64,000 nucleotides of DNA from Salinimicrobium soli (GCF_048323655.1 NZ_JBLUWW010000001.1:806001-870000); one strand, 5' to 3'; shown: positions 27,529 through 36,122, numbered from the stretch's first letter. The notes: generated from the sequence alone by a model not told the origin. A program made the numbers and translations.

Positions 27529-28236
27529 CTAAAGGTTCACTTTTGTTCCTATATTTTCTCCGGTTACCACCTTTTCTAGGTTTCCGGGTTTGTTCATGTC
27601 AAAGACAATGATTGGTAATTTATTTTCCTGACTTAGAGTAAAAGCAGTGGTGTCCATCACTTTTAGCCCTTTTGTAAGTACATCATCAAAGCTAATAAAA
27701 TCAAATTTAGTAGCTTTTTTATCTTTTTCGGGATCTGCGGTATAGATTCCGTCAACTCTGGTTCCTTTCAGAATCACATCGGCATGTATCTCAATGGCCC
27801 GTAAAACTGCAGCAGAGTCTGTTGTAAAATAAGGATTTCCGGTTCCTCCTCCAAAGATCACTACGCGACCTTTTTCCAGGTGCCGCATGGCTTTTCTTCT
27901 AATAAAAGGTTCGGCTACCTCGTTGATCTTTACGGCAGATTGTAATCTCGTTTGTATTCCTGCATCTTCCAATGCACTTTGAAGTGCCAGCCCGTTGATC
28001 ACAGTTGCCAACATTCCCATGTGGTCACCTGTCACGCGGTCCATACCTTTACTGGCTCCGGCAACTCCTCTAAAGATATTCCCACCGCCAATGACAATGG
28101 CAACCTCTACGCCTTTGTCTGTAACTGCTTTTATTTCATTCGCATATTCCGCCAGCCGCTCAGGGTCGATACCGTATTGGCGGTTGCCCATAAGTGCTTC
28201 TCCTGATAATTTTAATAAGATCCTTTTGTAGTGCAT
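27529..28236 (-). CDS. pyrH: UMP kinase
   Basis: Phosphorylates UMP to UDP in pyrimidine nucleotide synthesis. The 235-residue hexameric bacterial type belongs to the amino-acid kinase fold: LKLSGEALMG at residues 7-16, VIGGGNIFRG, GDHMGMLATVING and GGTGNPYFTTDSAAVLRA are all present. A -7 element TAGTTTTG (complement of 28259-28266) lies 22 nt before the ATG. It is co-transcribed with frr. Confidence 0.98.
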   Translation of the reverse strand: MHYKRILLKLSGEALMGNRQYGIDPERLAEYANEIKAVTDKGVEVAIVIGGGNIFRGVAGASKGMDRVTGDHMGMLATVINGLALQSALEDAGIQTRLQSAVKINEVAEPFIRRKAMRHLEKGRVVIFGGGTGNPYFTTDSAAVLRAIEIHADVILKGTRVDGIYTADPEKDKKATKFDFISFDDVLTKGLKVMDTTAFTLSQENKLPIIVFDMNKPGNLEKVVTGENIGTKVNL

Positions 28237-28392
28237 TTCGTATTTTTGATGGGTTGTGCAAAACTAAGGAATTTATTGATGAGAAATAATGAGGGCGAAA
28301 TGTAATTTGAGTCGTATCAGTTCTTCAGAATAAATTTTAAGTAATATTTAGGTTTTTCAGTCGTTTTTGGATAATCAAAAGTTTAAACATCT

Positions 28393-28761
28393 ATGAAATT
28401 TCAATATCTGCAGAAGTTTTTTCTTCTTCTGTTCTTCCTACCGCTAATCAGCTGTACCAATGATATGGATGACGAAGCTTCGATACTTGGAGCCTGGGTA
28501 GAAACAGCGCCTGTAGAAGGCAGGACCCAACTTTATTTTAGTCCGGGGAATCATTTGACGATGGTTAAAGAAGACGGACATACTGAAGAATTTATTTACA
28601 GGCTGGGGGAGAAGACTATATTCATCACTATAGACGGCCCTACGGAGGGAAGCTCAGAACTGTATTTTGAGTTCATCAACAACAATAAGTTCAAAATTGA
28701 TAAACTGTATCCTTACATTCCTGAAGCCGAGCCAATAATCTTGATTTTTGAAAGGCAGTAG
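28393..28761 (+). CDS. Small lipoprotein of unknown function
   Basis: A 122-residue protein with a lipoprotein signal: hydrophobic core at residues 9-19 and lipobox LISC, with the acylated Cys at residue 21. The mature part (ILGAWVETAPVEGRTQLYFSPGNH, EEFIYRLGEKTIFITI) alternates strands in a way reminiscent of small lipocalin-like proteins in Bacteroidota, but I cannot assign a family. It stands alone between divergent pyrH and a repeat-rich gap. Confidence 0.75.
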   Translation: MKFQYLQKFFLLLFFLPLISCTNDMDDEASILGAWVETAPVEGRTQLYFSPGNHLTMVKEDGHTEEFIYRLGEKTIFITIDGPTEGSSELYFEFINNNKFKIDKLYPYIPEAEPIILIFERQ

Positions 28762-28788
28762 CTATATGATTCTTCGGAAAAGGTGCCT

Positions 28789-28805
28789 CAAAAAGACCAT
28801 TTTTG
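28789..28805. repeat. Dispersed palindromic element, copy A (variant core)
   Basis: Core CAAAAAGACCATTTTTG, preceded by CGGAAAAGGTGCCT and followed by GATCTGCTTCTG. It differs from the consensus CAAAAATGACATTTTTG at three positions but keeps the conserved flanks. Confidence 0.7.
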
Positions 28806-28840
28806 GATCTGCTTCTGTAAACATTGGCATCACGCCACGT

Positions 28841-28952
28841 GACCTGAAGGGGTCTAACATTTATAACTCGAAACAACGAATCTATACGACCCCTTCGGGG
28901 TCGCACCTTCCGAATTGAACTATGGTCCAGAAAGTATCTATCCCTTCGGGAT
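28841..28952. repeat. REP-like array of three spaced hairpins
   Basis: Three short G+C-rich dyads sit at near-regular spacing: GACC/GGTC (28841-28854), CGACCCC-TTC-GGGGTCG (28887-28903) and ATCCC-TTC-GGGAT (28940-28952). Their centres are 47 and 51 bp apart. The spacers are A+T-rich. Such CCCTTCGGG hairpin arrays occur between genes in many Bacteroidota. The array is bracketed by copies A and B of the dispersed element. The 333-bp gap 28762-29094 holds only these repeats and the tsf terminator. Confidence 0.7.
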
Positions 28953-28993
28953 GTCGTTAAATATCGTCTCTGTAAGATTCGGAAAAGTTCTCT

Positions 28994-29010
28994 CAAAAAT
29001 GACATTTTTG
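28994..29010. repeat. Dispersed palindromic element, copy B
   Basis: Exact core CAAAAATGACATTTTTG with left flank CGGAAAAGTTCTCT and right flank GATATTCTTTCCG, so the dyad extends imperfectly to about 44 bp. Confidence 0.8.
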
Positions 29011-29040
29011 GATATTCTTTCCGGAGATATCTAAAAACTA

Positions 29041-29070
29041 AAAACCCGCTCCTTTGCAGAAGCGGGTTTT
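29041..29070 (-). terminator. Terminator of rpsB-tsf
   Basis: Perfect 10-bp stem AAAACCCGCT (29041-29050)/AGCGGGTTTT (29061-29070), 10-nt loop, T-rich exit on the minus strand, 25 bp after the tsf stop. Confidence 0.9.
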
Positions 29071-29094
29071 TAAAAATGATATTTTCCGAAGGAA

Positions 29095-29919
29095 TTATCC
29101 TAAAGCTACTCTTTCAAAAGCAACTACAGAAAGGTTCTTGTCTTCTGACTTCACGTACTCGGCAACAGACATTTTGTTGTCTTTAATGAAAGCCTGATTT
29201 ACAAGTGTGTTATCCTTAAAGAAACGCTTGATCTTACCTTTAGCGATATTGTCAAGCATATCTTCTGGCTTACCTTCTTCTCTCAATTGATCTTTAGCGA
29301 TCTCGATCTCTTTTTCAACGACAGACTGGTCAACACCTTCTTCGTTCAAAGCAACAGGGTTCATTGCAGCTGCCTGCATAGAAACGTTCTTTGCAACTTC
29401 ATCAGCATTCTCTGTTTTAGCAGAAAGACCTGTAAGAACAGCGATCTTGTTACCAGCGTGGATGTAAGATCCAACGAAAGGAGCCTCAAGAGTTCTGAAG
29501 TCACCTATCTCGATCTTTTCACCGATCACACCTGTTTGCTCAGTCAATTTCTCCTGAACAGTGATCCCGTTGTAATCTTTTGCAAGAAGCTCGTCTTTAG
29601 AGTTTACGTCTAAAGCAAGGTTAGCGAAATCCTGAGCCAATTTCACGAAAGATTCGTTCTTGGCAACAAAGTCAGTTTCACAATTAAGGGAAACGATAAC
29701 TCCTTTGGTGTTATCGGCATTTACAGTTGCGATCACAGCTCCTTCAGAAGACTCTCTGTCGGCACGGTTAGCGGCAACTTTTTGACCTTTTTTACGAAGG
29801 ATCTCAATTGCTGAATCAAAATCTCCGTCAGCTTCAACCAATGCCTTTTTGCAATCCATCATACCGGCACCGGTAGCTTTTCTTAGTTTATTTACTTCTG
29901 CGGCGGTTATATTTGCCAT
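29095..29919 (-). CDS. tsf: Translation elongation factor Ts
   Basis: Nucleotide-exchange factor for EF-Tu. The 274-residue protein begins with the UBA-like domain (EVNKLRKATGAGMMDCKKAL) and has the EF-Tu-contacting motif NCETDFVAKN at about residues 79-88. Length is normal. It follows rpsB after 92 bp, a gap that contains a strong hairpin. Codon use (frequent strongly biased codons) matches the nearby ribosomal genes. Confidence 0.98.
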   Translation of the reverse strand: MANITAAEVNKLRKATGAGMMDCKKALVEADGDFDSAIEILRKKGQKVAANRADRESSEGAVIATVNADNTKGVIVSLNCETDFVAKNESFVKLAQDFANLALDVNSKDELLAKDYNGITVQEKLTEQTGVIGEKIEIGDFRTLEAPFVGSYIHAGNKIAVLTGLSAKTENADEVAKNVSMQAAAMNPVALNEEGVDQSVVEKEIEIAKDQLREEGKPEDMLDNIAKGKIKRFFKDNTLVNQAFIKDNKMSVAEYVKSEDKNLSVVAFERVALG

Positions 29920-29948
29920 AGTCTTAAATGTTTTATTTAGAATGGATA

Positions 29949-29987
29949 AGTCGTTTAGTTAAATTTTAAAAAAGCAACTAAACGACT
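29949..29987 (-). terminator. Strong hairpin between rpsB and tsf (attenuator-like)
   Basis: Perfect 12-bp arms AGTCGTTTAGTT (29949-29960) and AACTAAACGACT (29976-29987) with an A+T-rich 15-nt loop. There is no clear T-run after it on the minus strand, so it may be a processing or partial-termination site rather than a full terminator. Confidence 0.55.
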
Positions 29988-30011
29988 CATATAAATTAAC
30001 TTGATGTTATT

Positions 30012-30905
30012 CTATTCTTCCTCGTCGTTAGAACGTGCTTTTTCTAAAGTCTCTTTTTTAGACTCCAGTTTCACATCTTCTTTCGCTTCCTTCATTGCCT
30101 TTTTATCTTCAGGCTCAGTTGAAGGTACTTCAGTTTCTAACTTCGGCTTTCTTGCTTTTGGAGCTTTTTTTGCCGGCTTGTCTTCAGAAGGTTCTTCTTT
30201 GTCCTTACCGGAAGCTTTTCTTTCAGAAAGTCCTTCTACGATAGAATCAGCAACATAAGAAACTACTTTGTTGATTGATTTTGAAGCATCATCATTTGCA
30301 GGGATCACATAATCCACATCTCTTGGATCTGAATTGGTGTCAACCATTGCAAAAATTGGAATGTTTAATTTTTGAGCTTCTTTAACCGCGATGTGTTCAC
30401 GAGTGATGTCTACTACGAACAATGCGCCTGGAAGACGGCTCATGTCTGCAATAGAACCTAAGTTCTTATCTAACTTAGCTCTTAAACGATCTACTTGTAA
30501 GCGTTCTTTTTTAGAAAGAGTGTTGAAAGTACCGTCTTTCTTCATTCTGTCGATAGAAGCCATTTTTTTAACGGCTTTACGAATAGTAACGAAGTTGGTC
30601 AACATACCACCTGGCCATCTTTCTGTGATGTAAGGCATGTTAGCTCTTTCGGCCTGTTCAGCAACAATTTCTTTTGCTTGTTTCTTGGTAGCTACGAAGA
30701 GTATCTTTCTACCGCTGGCTGCGATTTTGCTAAGAGCCTCACCGGCTTCCTGCATTTTAGCAGCACTTTTGTAAAGGTTGATGATGTGAATCCCGTTACG
30801 CTCCATGTATATGTAAGGAGCCATGTTCGGATTCCATCTTCTTGTGAGGTGTCCAAAATGTACACCTGCGTCAAGTAATTCTTTTACTTCTACTTTGTTT
30901 GCCAT
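30012..30905 (-). CDS. rpsB: 30S ribosomal protein S2
   Basis: Structural protein of the small subunit. The first 230 residues are a standard S2 (LLDAGVHFGHLTRRWNPNMAPYIY, ITERWPGGMLTNFVTIRKA, LPGALFVVDITREHIAVKEA, IPANDDASKSI). The protein then continues with a tail of about 60 residues made mostly of Lys, Glu, Ala, Ser and Pro, giving 297 in all versus about 240-260 usually. The charged tail is probably disordered. Gene order rplM-rpsI-rpsB-tsf is conserved in the phylum. Confidence 0.98.
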   Translation of the reverse strand: MANKVEVKELLDAGVHFGHLTRRWNPNMAPYIYMERNGIHIINLYKSAAKMQEAGEALSKIAASGRKILFVATKKQAKEIVAEQAERANMPYITERWPGGMLTNFVTIRKAVKKMASIDRMKKDGTFNTLSKKERLQVDRLRAKLDKNLGSIADMSRLPGALFVVDITREHIAVKEAQKLNIPIFAMVDTNSDPRDVDYVIPANDDASKSINKVVSYVADSIVEGLSERKASGKDKEEPSEDKPAKKAPKARKPKLETEVPSTEPEDKKAMKEAKEDVKLESKKETLEKARSNDEEE

Positions 30906-30998
30906 TTTTGTAATAGTTTACGTTCTGTTGAGATAGCAACAGGCAAGTGGCGATATCTTAAATATATCCGGCCTTGTCTGTTTAGATGCTAAACTAAC

Positions 30999-31017
30999 CC
31001 CTGAACTTGTTTCAGGG
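30999..31017 (-). promoter_or_regulatory. Hairpin in the rpsI-rpsB gap (possible rpsB leader element)
   Basis: CCCTGAA (30999-31005) and TTCAGGG (31011-31017) with loop CTTGT. On the minus strand it lies downstream of rpsI and about 95-115 nt upstream of the rpsB start, without a convincing T-run. It could be a weak terminator or an mRNA leader structure. Confidence 0.4.
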
Positions 31018-31073
31018 TAACAACAAAAATCTTTTTTAAATGAACTTTTTGATGCCGCAGCATCAGGTAAATA

Positions 31074-31460
31074 TTAACGTTTAGAGAACTGGAATTTCTT
31101 ACGGGCTTTCTTCTGTCCGAATTTCTTACGCTCTACCATTCTTGGGTCTCTTGTTAGCAGACCTTCTGGCTTAAGTGTAGTTCTGTTCTCAGCATCCAAC
31201 TCTACCATTGCTCTGGAAAGTGCAAGACGAATGGCCTCAGCCTGTCCTGTGATCCCACCACCGTAAACGTTTACTTTGATATCAAAGTTATCGTTGTTTC
31301 CGGTCATGTTAAGCGGCTGTCTTACTTTGTATTGAAGAGTGCCAGTAGAGAAGTAATCCTTAACGTCTTTTTTGTTTACAGTGATGTTTCCGCTTCCCTG
31401 AGAAACGTAAACACGTGCAACAGCCGTTTTTCTACGGCCAATCTTGTGAATAACTTCCAT
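31074..31460 (-). CDS. rpsI: 30S ribosomal protein S9
   Basis: Small-subunit protein whose C-terminal tail reaches the P-site tRNA. The 128-residue protein has IGRRKTAVARVYV at residues 6-18, VYGGGITGQAEAIRLALSRA in the middle and the conserved end KKARKKFQFSKR. Its start codon shares one base with the rplM stop, so the two genes are translationally coupled, as usual. Confidence 0.99.
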   Translation of the reverse strand: MEVIHKIGRRKTAVARVYVSQGSGNITVNKKDVKDYFSTGTLQYKVRQPLNMTGNNDNFDIKVNVYGGGITGQAEAIRLALSRAMVELDAENRTTLKPEGLLTRDPRMVERKKFGQKKARKKFQFSKR

Positions 31461-31915
31461 TACTTAAGATCGTTTAAGTTAATAGTTTTTGGTTTCTGAG
31501 CCTCAACATTGTGTTCTGAGCCCGCGAATACCCTTAGGTTACGGAAAAGATCTGCTCCAAGTTTGTTCTTTGGAAGCATTCCTTTTACTGCATTTTCCAC
31601 TAGTCTCTCAGGACCTTTAGTGAATAATTCCGTTGCAGTTAAACTTCTTTGACCCCCAGGATAGCCGGTGTGGCGAATGTACTCTTTAGAGTCCCATTTC
31701 TTTCCTGTTAAGTTGATCTTTTCAGCATTGATAACAACTACGTTATCTCCGCAATCAACGTGTGGGGTAAAATTAGCCTTGTACTTCCCTCTCAATAGTT
31801 TAGCAACTATTGAAGACAGGCGGCCAAGGGCTTGTCCTTCAGCGTCTACAACAACCCACTCCTTATTGACAGTGGCTTTGTTGGCAGAAACCGTTTTGTA
31901 GCTTAATGTGTCCAC
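31460..31915 (-). CDS. rplM: 50S ribosomal protein L13
   Basis: Early-assembly protein of the large subunit. The 151-residue protein shows WVVVDAEGQALGRLSSIVAKLL, HVDCGDNVVVINAEKI, KEYIRHTGYPGG and VKGMLPKNKLGADLFRNLRVFAG in the expected order and at normal length. It is the first gene of rplM-rpsI, with a consensus promoter upstream. Confidence 0.99.
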   Translation of the reverse strand: MDTLSYKTVSANKATVNKEWVVVDAEGQALGRLSSIVAKLLRGKYKANFTPHVDCGDNVVVINAEKINLTGKKWDSKEYIRHTGYPGGQRSLTATELFTKGPERLVENAVKGMLPKNKLGADLFRNLRVFAGSEHNVEAQKPKTINLNDLK

Positions 31916-31971
31916 ACTAATTAAATTTACTTAATAATTAAACATTCCATTCCCTGCATAAAACAGGGGTG

Positions 31972-32002
31972 CAAATGTACAATTATAAATTTATATTACA
32001 AA
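31972..32002 (-). promoter_or_regulatory. Promoter of rplM-rpsI
   Basis: On the minus strand TTTG (complement of 31999-32002), 19 nt between the TTG and the -7 element, then TACATTTG (complement of 31972-31979). The ATG is 56 nt further on. The rest of the 350-bp gap 31916-32265 holds the promoter and short upstream ORF for the rightward DUF5916 gene. Confidence 0.8.
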
Positions 32003-32165
32003 TGGCATTTCATTAATTTCAACAGGTGAAAGTTTCTGATTTTCAGTAAGCTCTATAATTGCTTCGGAAATTACCTTTTTGGAACAACAGCGGCAGACAG
32101 ATTCCGCATATCGGTCTTCTTTTTAAAGATTAATTTGAAGAAGGGTCAATTCCTTCTGAATTTTC

Positions 32166-32173
32166 TATTTTTG
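32166..32173 (+). promoter_or_regulatory. -7 element for the DUF5916 gene
   Basis: TATTTTTG matches TAnnTTTG. No TTG is placed at 19-20 nt upstream. The transcript would start close to 32180, just before the short ORF at 32183. Confidence 0.45.
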
Positions 32174-32182
32174 GCGCCTTAA

Positions 32183-32272
32183 ATGTTAAAAGTTGTAGAA
32201 AATTCTCGTTTTGCTGTCACAAACTATTCGGCGGGAAGTCTATTAGAGGAATTAAAGAAATTTTCATGCTAG
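32183..32272 (+). CDS. Possible 29-residue upstream ORF overlapping the next gene's start
   Basis: ATG at 32183 opens a 29-codon frame (MLKVVENSRFAVTN...) whose TAG (32270-32272) lies 4 nt past the ATG of the DUF5916 gene at 32266, in a different frame. The overlap suits translational coupling or a leader peptide. It is short enough to be chance. Confidence 0.25.
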   Translation: MLKVVENSRFAVTNYSAGSLLEELKKFSC

Positions 32273-34908
32273 CCAAAAAACCAATTCTGTACTTTACTTT
32301 TTTACTTGCCTTCCAATTCGCTTTCCCACAAGCCAGTTCAAAGCCGGATGTGAAATTACCATTTGCTAAGAGGTCCTATACCACCCGTTCTGTTGCCGGA
32401 GAAAAACCCATCAGGATCGATGGTCTTATCGACGAAGCTACCTGGGATGTTGTTGACTGGACGTCAGATTATGTGGAATACGAACCGGATAATAACACCC
32501 CGCCAAGTTATCAAACAAAGATGAAGATCGTTTATGACGAGAAGAACCTGTATGTGGCTTTTAGATGTTATGATCCCAATCCTGAAGAGATCGTACAACG
32601 AATGGGGCGCAGGGATGATTTTCCGGGGGACTGGGTAGAACTGAATATTGACAGTTATAATGACGACCGCACGGCTTTTTCTTTTACCATTTCTGCCAGC
32701 GGTGTAAAAGGAGATGAATTTATTTCTAATAATGGAAATTTTGATCCCAGCTGGAATCCTATCTGGTATATGAAGACCAATATCGATGAGGAGGGCTGGA
32801 CTGCTGAAGTTAAGATCCCTTTGAGTCAGTTGCGTTTTAGTAACGGAAATGATCAGGTGTGGGGTATTCAATCTACCCGCAGATATTTCAAAAAAGAAGA
32901 ACGATCTACCTGGCAACCAATTCCGGCAGATCCTGCTGGTTGGGTAAGTTCTTTTGGGGATCTAAAAGGACTCAAAGGGCTTAAACCGCAGAAACAATTA
33001 GAAATACAACCTTATTCAGTAGGACGTTACAATTCCTACGAAGCAGAAGCCGGAAATCCTTTCCGCGATGGCAGGGATGGGGAACTTACTGCCGGCCTCG
33101 ACGCGAAAATAGGAGTAACGAACGATCTCACGGTAGATCTCACCTTCAATCCGGACTTTGGTCAGGTGGATGCCGATCCCGGTGCAGTTTCGCTTGACGG
33201 ATTCGAGATCTTTTTCGAAGAAAGAAGACCATTCTTTGTAGAGAACAAAAGTGTGTTTGATTTCAGGTTCGCGAACAGTCAGGATAATCTCTTCTTTTCC
33301 AGAAGGATTGGGCGTACGCCGCAGGGAACTCCGTATGGACCTAATACAGCTTATATTGATCAGCCTAATAACACTACTATCCTGGGGGCGGCAAAATTTA
33401 GCGGAAAGACTGAAGACGGCTGGACCATTGGTCTTTTGGAATCTGTTACTGCCCGCGAATTTGCTAATGTGATAAACGAAGATGGTTCAGAAAATGAAGT
33501 TCTTGTGGAACCGTTGACCAACTACGTGGTAGGTCGGGTACAAAAGGATATGAATAACCGAAACAGTTATATAGGCGGAATGGTTACAGCAACGCACCGT
33601 AATCTTGAGGACGAGGTTTCTTTTTTACATGCGCAGGCTTTTAGTGGCGGTATCGACTTCAAACATTCCTGGAAGAACAGGATGTATTATGTGGAAGGAG
33701 ACGCCGTACTGAGTAATGTGCGAGGGAGTGAAGAAGCCATTCTTAACACCCAAACATCATTGGTGCACCTTTTTCAGCGGACCGATGCAGGTCATGTGGA
33801 GGTTGATCCATCCCGAACTTCTCTTACAGGTACAGGAGGACGACTGGAATTCGGAAAAAGTGGTGGAGGGAAATGGCGTTATAATGTAGGCGGAAAATGG
33901 TTATCTCCGGAACTGGAGATCAATGACCTTGGCTACCTTCGTCAAGCAGATGATATACGGCAGTATCTCAACGTTAGAAGAGTTTTCAATAAGCCTACCG
34001 GTTGGTTCCGAAAAGCAGTTGTGGGAGTGGAGCAGCTTACAGCCTTTGATTTTGACGGAAATTACAACCGTACGCACTATGAACTAAAAGGCTTCATCAA
34101 CTATAAGAACAACTGGTGGTCTGAAGGTGGGGCCGCTCACAAACCCCGCATCTTTATCAACACCTTTTTGAGGGGAGGCCCGCGATGGAGATTCAGTGAG
34201 GAGAACTATTTCTATATTTTCTCCGGAAGTGATCAGCGAAAAAAACTAAGTACAAGGTTTGGATATGTACATTCAGATGCGAAACAGAATAACTTCAGCC
34301 TGCGCAGATATGAAGCCGGGTTGCAATATCAGCCACTCAATTCCATGAGTCTTTCTTTAAACCTGGCTTACGAGACCAATCCAAATAAGACACAATATGT
34401 AGCCGAACGTTCTTTTCAGAATAACGCACGATATATTTTAGGAGCGATAGACCAGGAGACGCTAAGCGCTACCTTCAGGTTAAACTATAATATCAATCCT
34501 AACCTGACCATTCAGTATTACGGACAACCTTTTATTTTCAAAGCCGATTATTCAAACCTGAATTATGTAACTGATGCCAAGGCCAAAGACCTGGATAAGC
34601 GGGTGAGCTGGTATGAAGATGATCAGATCAGTTTTGAAGATGGAAAATACCTGATCGATGAAAACAGGGATAACGCTGTGGATTATACAGTCTCTGATCC
34701 CGATTTTGCTTTTGTTCAATTCCGATCCAATCTCGTTGCGAGATGGGAATACATTCCCGGCTCAGAGATCTTCCTGGTTTGGTCCCAGGGAATAACCGGA
34801 ATGGGAGATGTCAATAATGGTTTCAGTGCAATTGTAGATAATCAGCTCCTGCGGCAGAAGCCCCAGAACACCTTCTTAATAAAAGCGACCTATCGTTTTA
34901 TTTTATAA
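32266..34908 (+). CDS. DUF5916 outer-membrane-associated protein with CBM9-like N-terminal domain
   Basis: An 880-residue exported protein (signal peptide to about residue 20, hydrophobic core LYFTFLLAFQFAF). Residues about 48-210 resemble the CBM9-like sugar-binding fold (IRIDGLIDEATWDVVDW ... WTAEVKIPLSQLRF). The remainder matches the DUF5916 pattern: FNPDFGQVDADPG, FFEERRPFFVEN, FFSRRIGR, then a long set of amphipathic strands ending FLIKATYRFIL, consistent with a C-terminal beta-barrel. Function is unknown; homologues are often near peptidases or TonB systems, but no such partner is seen here. A terminator follows. Confidence 0.85.
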   Translation: MLAKKPILYFTFLLAFQFAFPQASSKPDVKLPFAKRSYTTRSVAGEKPIRIDGLIDEATWDVVDWTSDYVEYEPDNNTPPSYQTKMKIVYDEKNLYVAFRCYDPNPEEIVQRMGRRDDFPGDWVELNIDSYNDDRTAFSFTISASGVKGDEFISNNGNFDPSWNPIWYMKTNIDEEGWTAEVKIPLSQLRFSNGNDQVWGIQSTRRYFKKEERSTWQPIPADPAGWVSSFGDLKGLKGLKPQKQLEIQPYSVGRYNSYEAEAGNPFRDGRDGELTAGLDAKIGVTNDLTVDLTFNPDFGQVDADPGAVSLDGFEIFFEERRPFFVENKSVFDFRFANSQDNLFFSRRIGRTPQGTPYGPNTAYIDQPNNTTILGAAKFSGKTEDGWTIGLLESVTAREFANVINEDGSENEVLVEPLTNYVVGRVQKDMNNRNSYIGGMVTATHRNLEDEVSFLHAQAFSGGIDFKHSWKNRMYYVEGDAVLSNVRGSEEAILNTQTSLVHLFQRTDAGHVEVDPSRTSLTGTGGRLEFGKSGGGKWRYNVGGKWLSPELEINDLGYLRQADDIRQYLNVRRVFNKPTGWFRKAVVGVEQLTAFDFDGNYNRTHYELKGFINYKNNWWSEGGAAHKPRIFINTFLRGGPRWRFSEENYFYIFSGSDQRKKLSTRFGYVHSDAKQNNFSLRRYEAGLQYQPLNSMSLSLNLAYETNPNKTQYVAERSFQNNARYILGAIDQETLSATFRLNYNINPNLTIQYYGQPFIFKADYSNLNYVTDAKAKDLDKRVSWYEDDQISFEDGKYLIDENRDNAVDYTVSDPDFAFVQFRSNLVARWEYIPGSEIFLVWSQGITGMGDVNNGFSAIVDNQLLRQKPQNTFLIKATYRFIL

Positions 34909-34916
34909 AAGCTCTT

Positions 34917-34946
34917 AAAAAACCTCATTGAAAAATGGGGTTTTTT
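34917..34946. terminator. Bidirectional terminator between convergent genes
   Basis: AAAAAACCTCATT (34917-34929) and AATGGGGTTTTTT (34934-34946) pair with one wobble around loop GAAA; A and T runs flank both sides. It serves the DUF5916 gene and the convergent AI-2E-type gene, whose stop it touches. Confidence 0.9.
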
Positions 34947-35973
34947 AATCCTCTATTTTTTTTACATATAGCTCCTGTACGAGAATAATGACAATTAAAA
35001 TGATAGGAGTTGCAAGAATAATCCCCCAGATGCCGGCAAAGGTGGCCACAATAAGCTGAGAACTTATAATAAGTGCAGGCGGAACGCTTGTGAGACGCTG
35101 TTGTACCTTGGGGGTAATAAGGTTACTTTCCAAAAACTGCACCAGTAGATAAAGACCAACCACTAAAAGTGCAGTTTGTGGTCCCTGGGAAAGTGCGACC
35201 AGCACGGCCGGGATCATGGCGATCAACGGGCCGAAGTTCGGAATGAAATTCAGGAATCCGGCTATGATGGCGAGGGCAAGCCACATAGGCATTCCCATAA
35301 TTTTTAAACCGATTGCCGTGAGAACAAAGACCACAAACATGGCGAAGATCTTTCCCGTGAGCCATTGTTTCATACTTGTACCCAAACGTTCCAGGACATC
35401 ATCGGCTTTATCCCGACCCTTTGGAGGAACTAGTTTTCTGATCCCTTTGGTATAAAGGAAAGGAGCTGCTGTGAGATAAGCGCCTATTAGCAAGATCACG
35501 TAAACATCCCCTAACATTCCGAAGGTTGTTCTAAAGAACTTCGAAACAACTTCATTCAGTTTGCCGCTGGATTGAGTGGAGGACCATTTTTCCAGTATTT
35601 CCTGTCCCAGCCAGCTTTTGTCGAGGTAGCCTTTAGCATCCTCATAAGTATTGGGCAGAGTTTTGCTCAGCTGGGAAAGTTGGGTCTGCATTTCTGCCCC
35701 AATAAGCCATATGATCCCGGCGATGAAAAGAATAGTTCCTGCCACCGAGATGGTCATAGTGATCCAGGAGTTCAACCCCGTCTTGTTCCCTATGAATTCG
35801 CTTAGCCCCCGAAAAAAAACTGCAATCAATGAGCCGGCCAGGATAAGGAGAAGTACGCTAAAGGTGGTTTTAAAAAGTAAAAGGATCACCGCCAGGAGGG
35901 CAAAAATGCCTGCTGTGATCCAGACTTTTTGTACAAACGAATACTTCTTGTCAGAACTTAATGGTTCGGCCAT
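34945..35973 (-). CDS. AI-2E-family (PerM/TqsA-like) transporter
   Basis: Polytopic inner-membrane protein of 342 residues with about eight TMs in the family's arrangement. N-terminal TMs lie at about 17-50, with a loop domain in the middle (QLSKTLPNTYEDAKGYLDKS). The signature C-terminal half includes GFLNFIPNFGPLIAMIPAVLVAL and ESNLITPKVQ. Members include exporters of the autoinducer AI-2 and Na+/H+ antiporters; the substrate here is unknown. It appears monocistronic. Confidence 0.88.
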   Translation of the reverse strand: MAEPLSSDKKYSFVQKVWITAGIFALLAVILLLFKTTFSVLLLILAGSLIAVFFRGLSEFIGNKTGLNSWITMTISVAGTILFIAGIIWLIGAEMQTQLSQLSKTLPNTYEDAKGYLDKSWLGQEILEKWSSTQSSGKLNEVVSKFFRTTFGMLGDVYVILLIGAYLTAAPFLYTKGIRKLVPPKGRDKADDVLERLGTSMKQWLTGKIFAMFVVFVLTAIGLKIMGMPMWLALAIIAGFLNFIPNFGPLIAMIPAVLVALSQGPQTALLVVGLYLLVQFLESNLITPKVQQRLTSVPPALIISSQLIVATFAGIWGIILATPIILIVIILVQELYVKKIED

Positions 35974-36074
35974 TACGGTTTAGTTGGTTTAGTCAGTGTT
36001 TTCCCAAAAGTTACTAATTTTTAACTTTTTTGGAATGTCCCTTAACAAAGTCTTGCGAAATGGCAGGAAATAAA

Positions 36075-36099
36075 AAACCTCACAGGTCCTGTGAGGTTT
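36075..36099 (-). terminator. Terminator of polA
   Basis: AAACCTCACAGG (36075-36086) and CCTGTGAGGTTT (36088-36099) form a 12-bp stem separated by one base; A-run 36072-36077 gives T residues on the minus strand. It lies 24 bp after the polA stop. Confidence 0.85.
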
Positions 36100-36122
36100 A
36101 GAATAAATTCAGAAGGTTTTTT

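Noticed and set aside
28691..29005. 104-codon arginine-rich minus-strand frame
   Set aside because: It is made of the hairpin array and palindromic repeats and overlaps the lipoprotein gene's 3' end.
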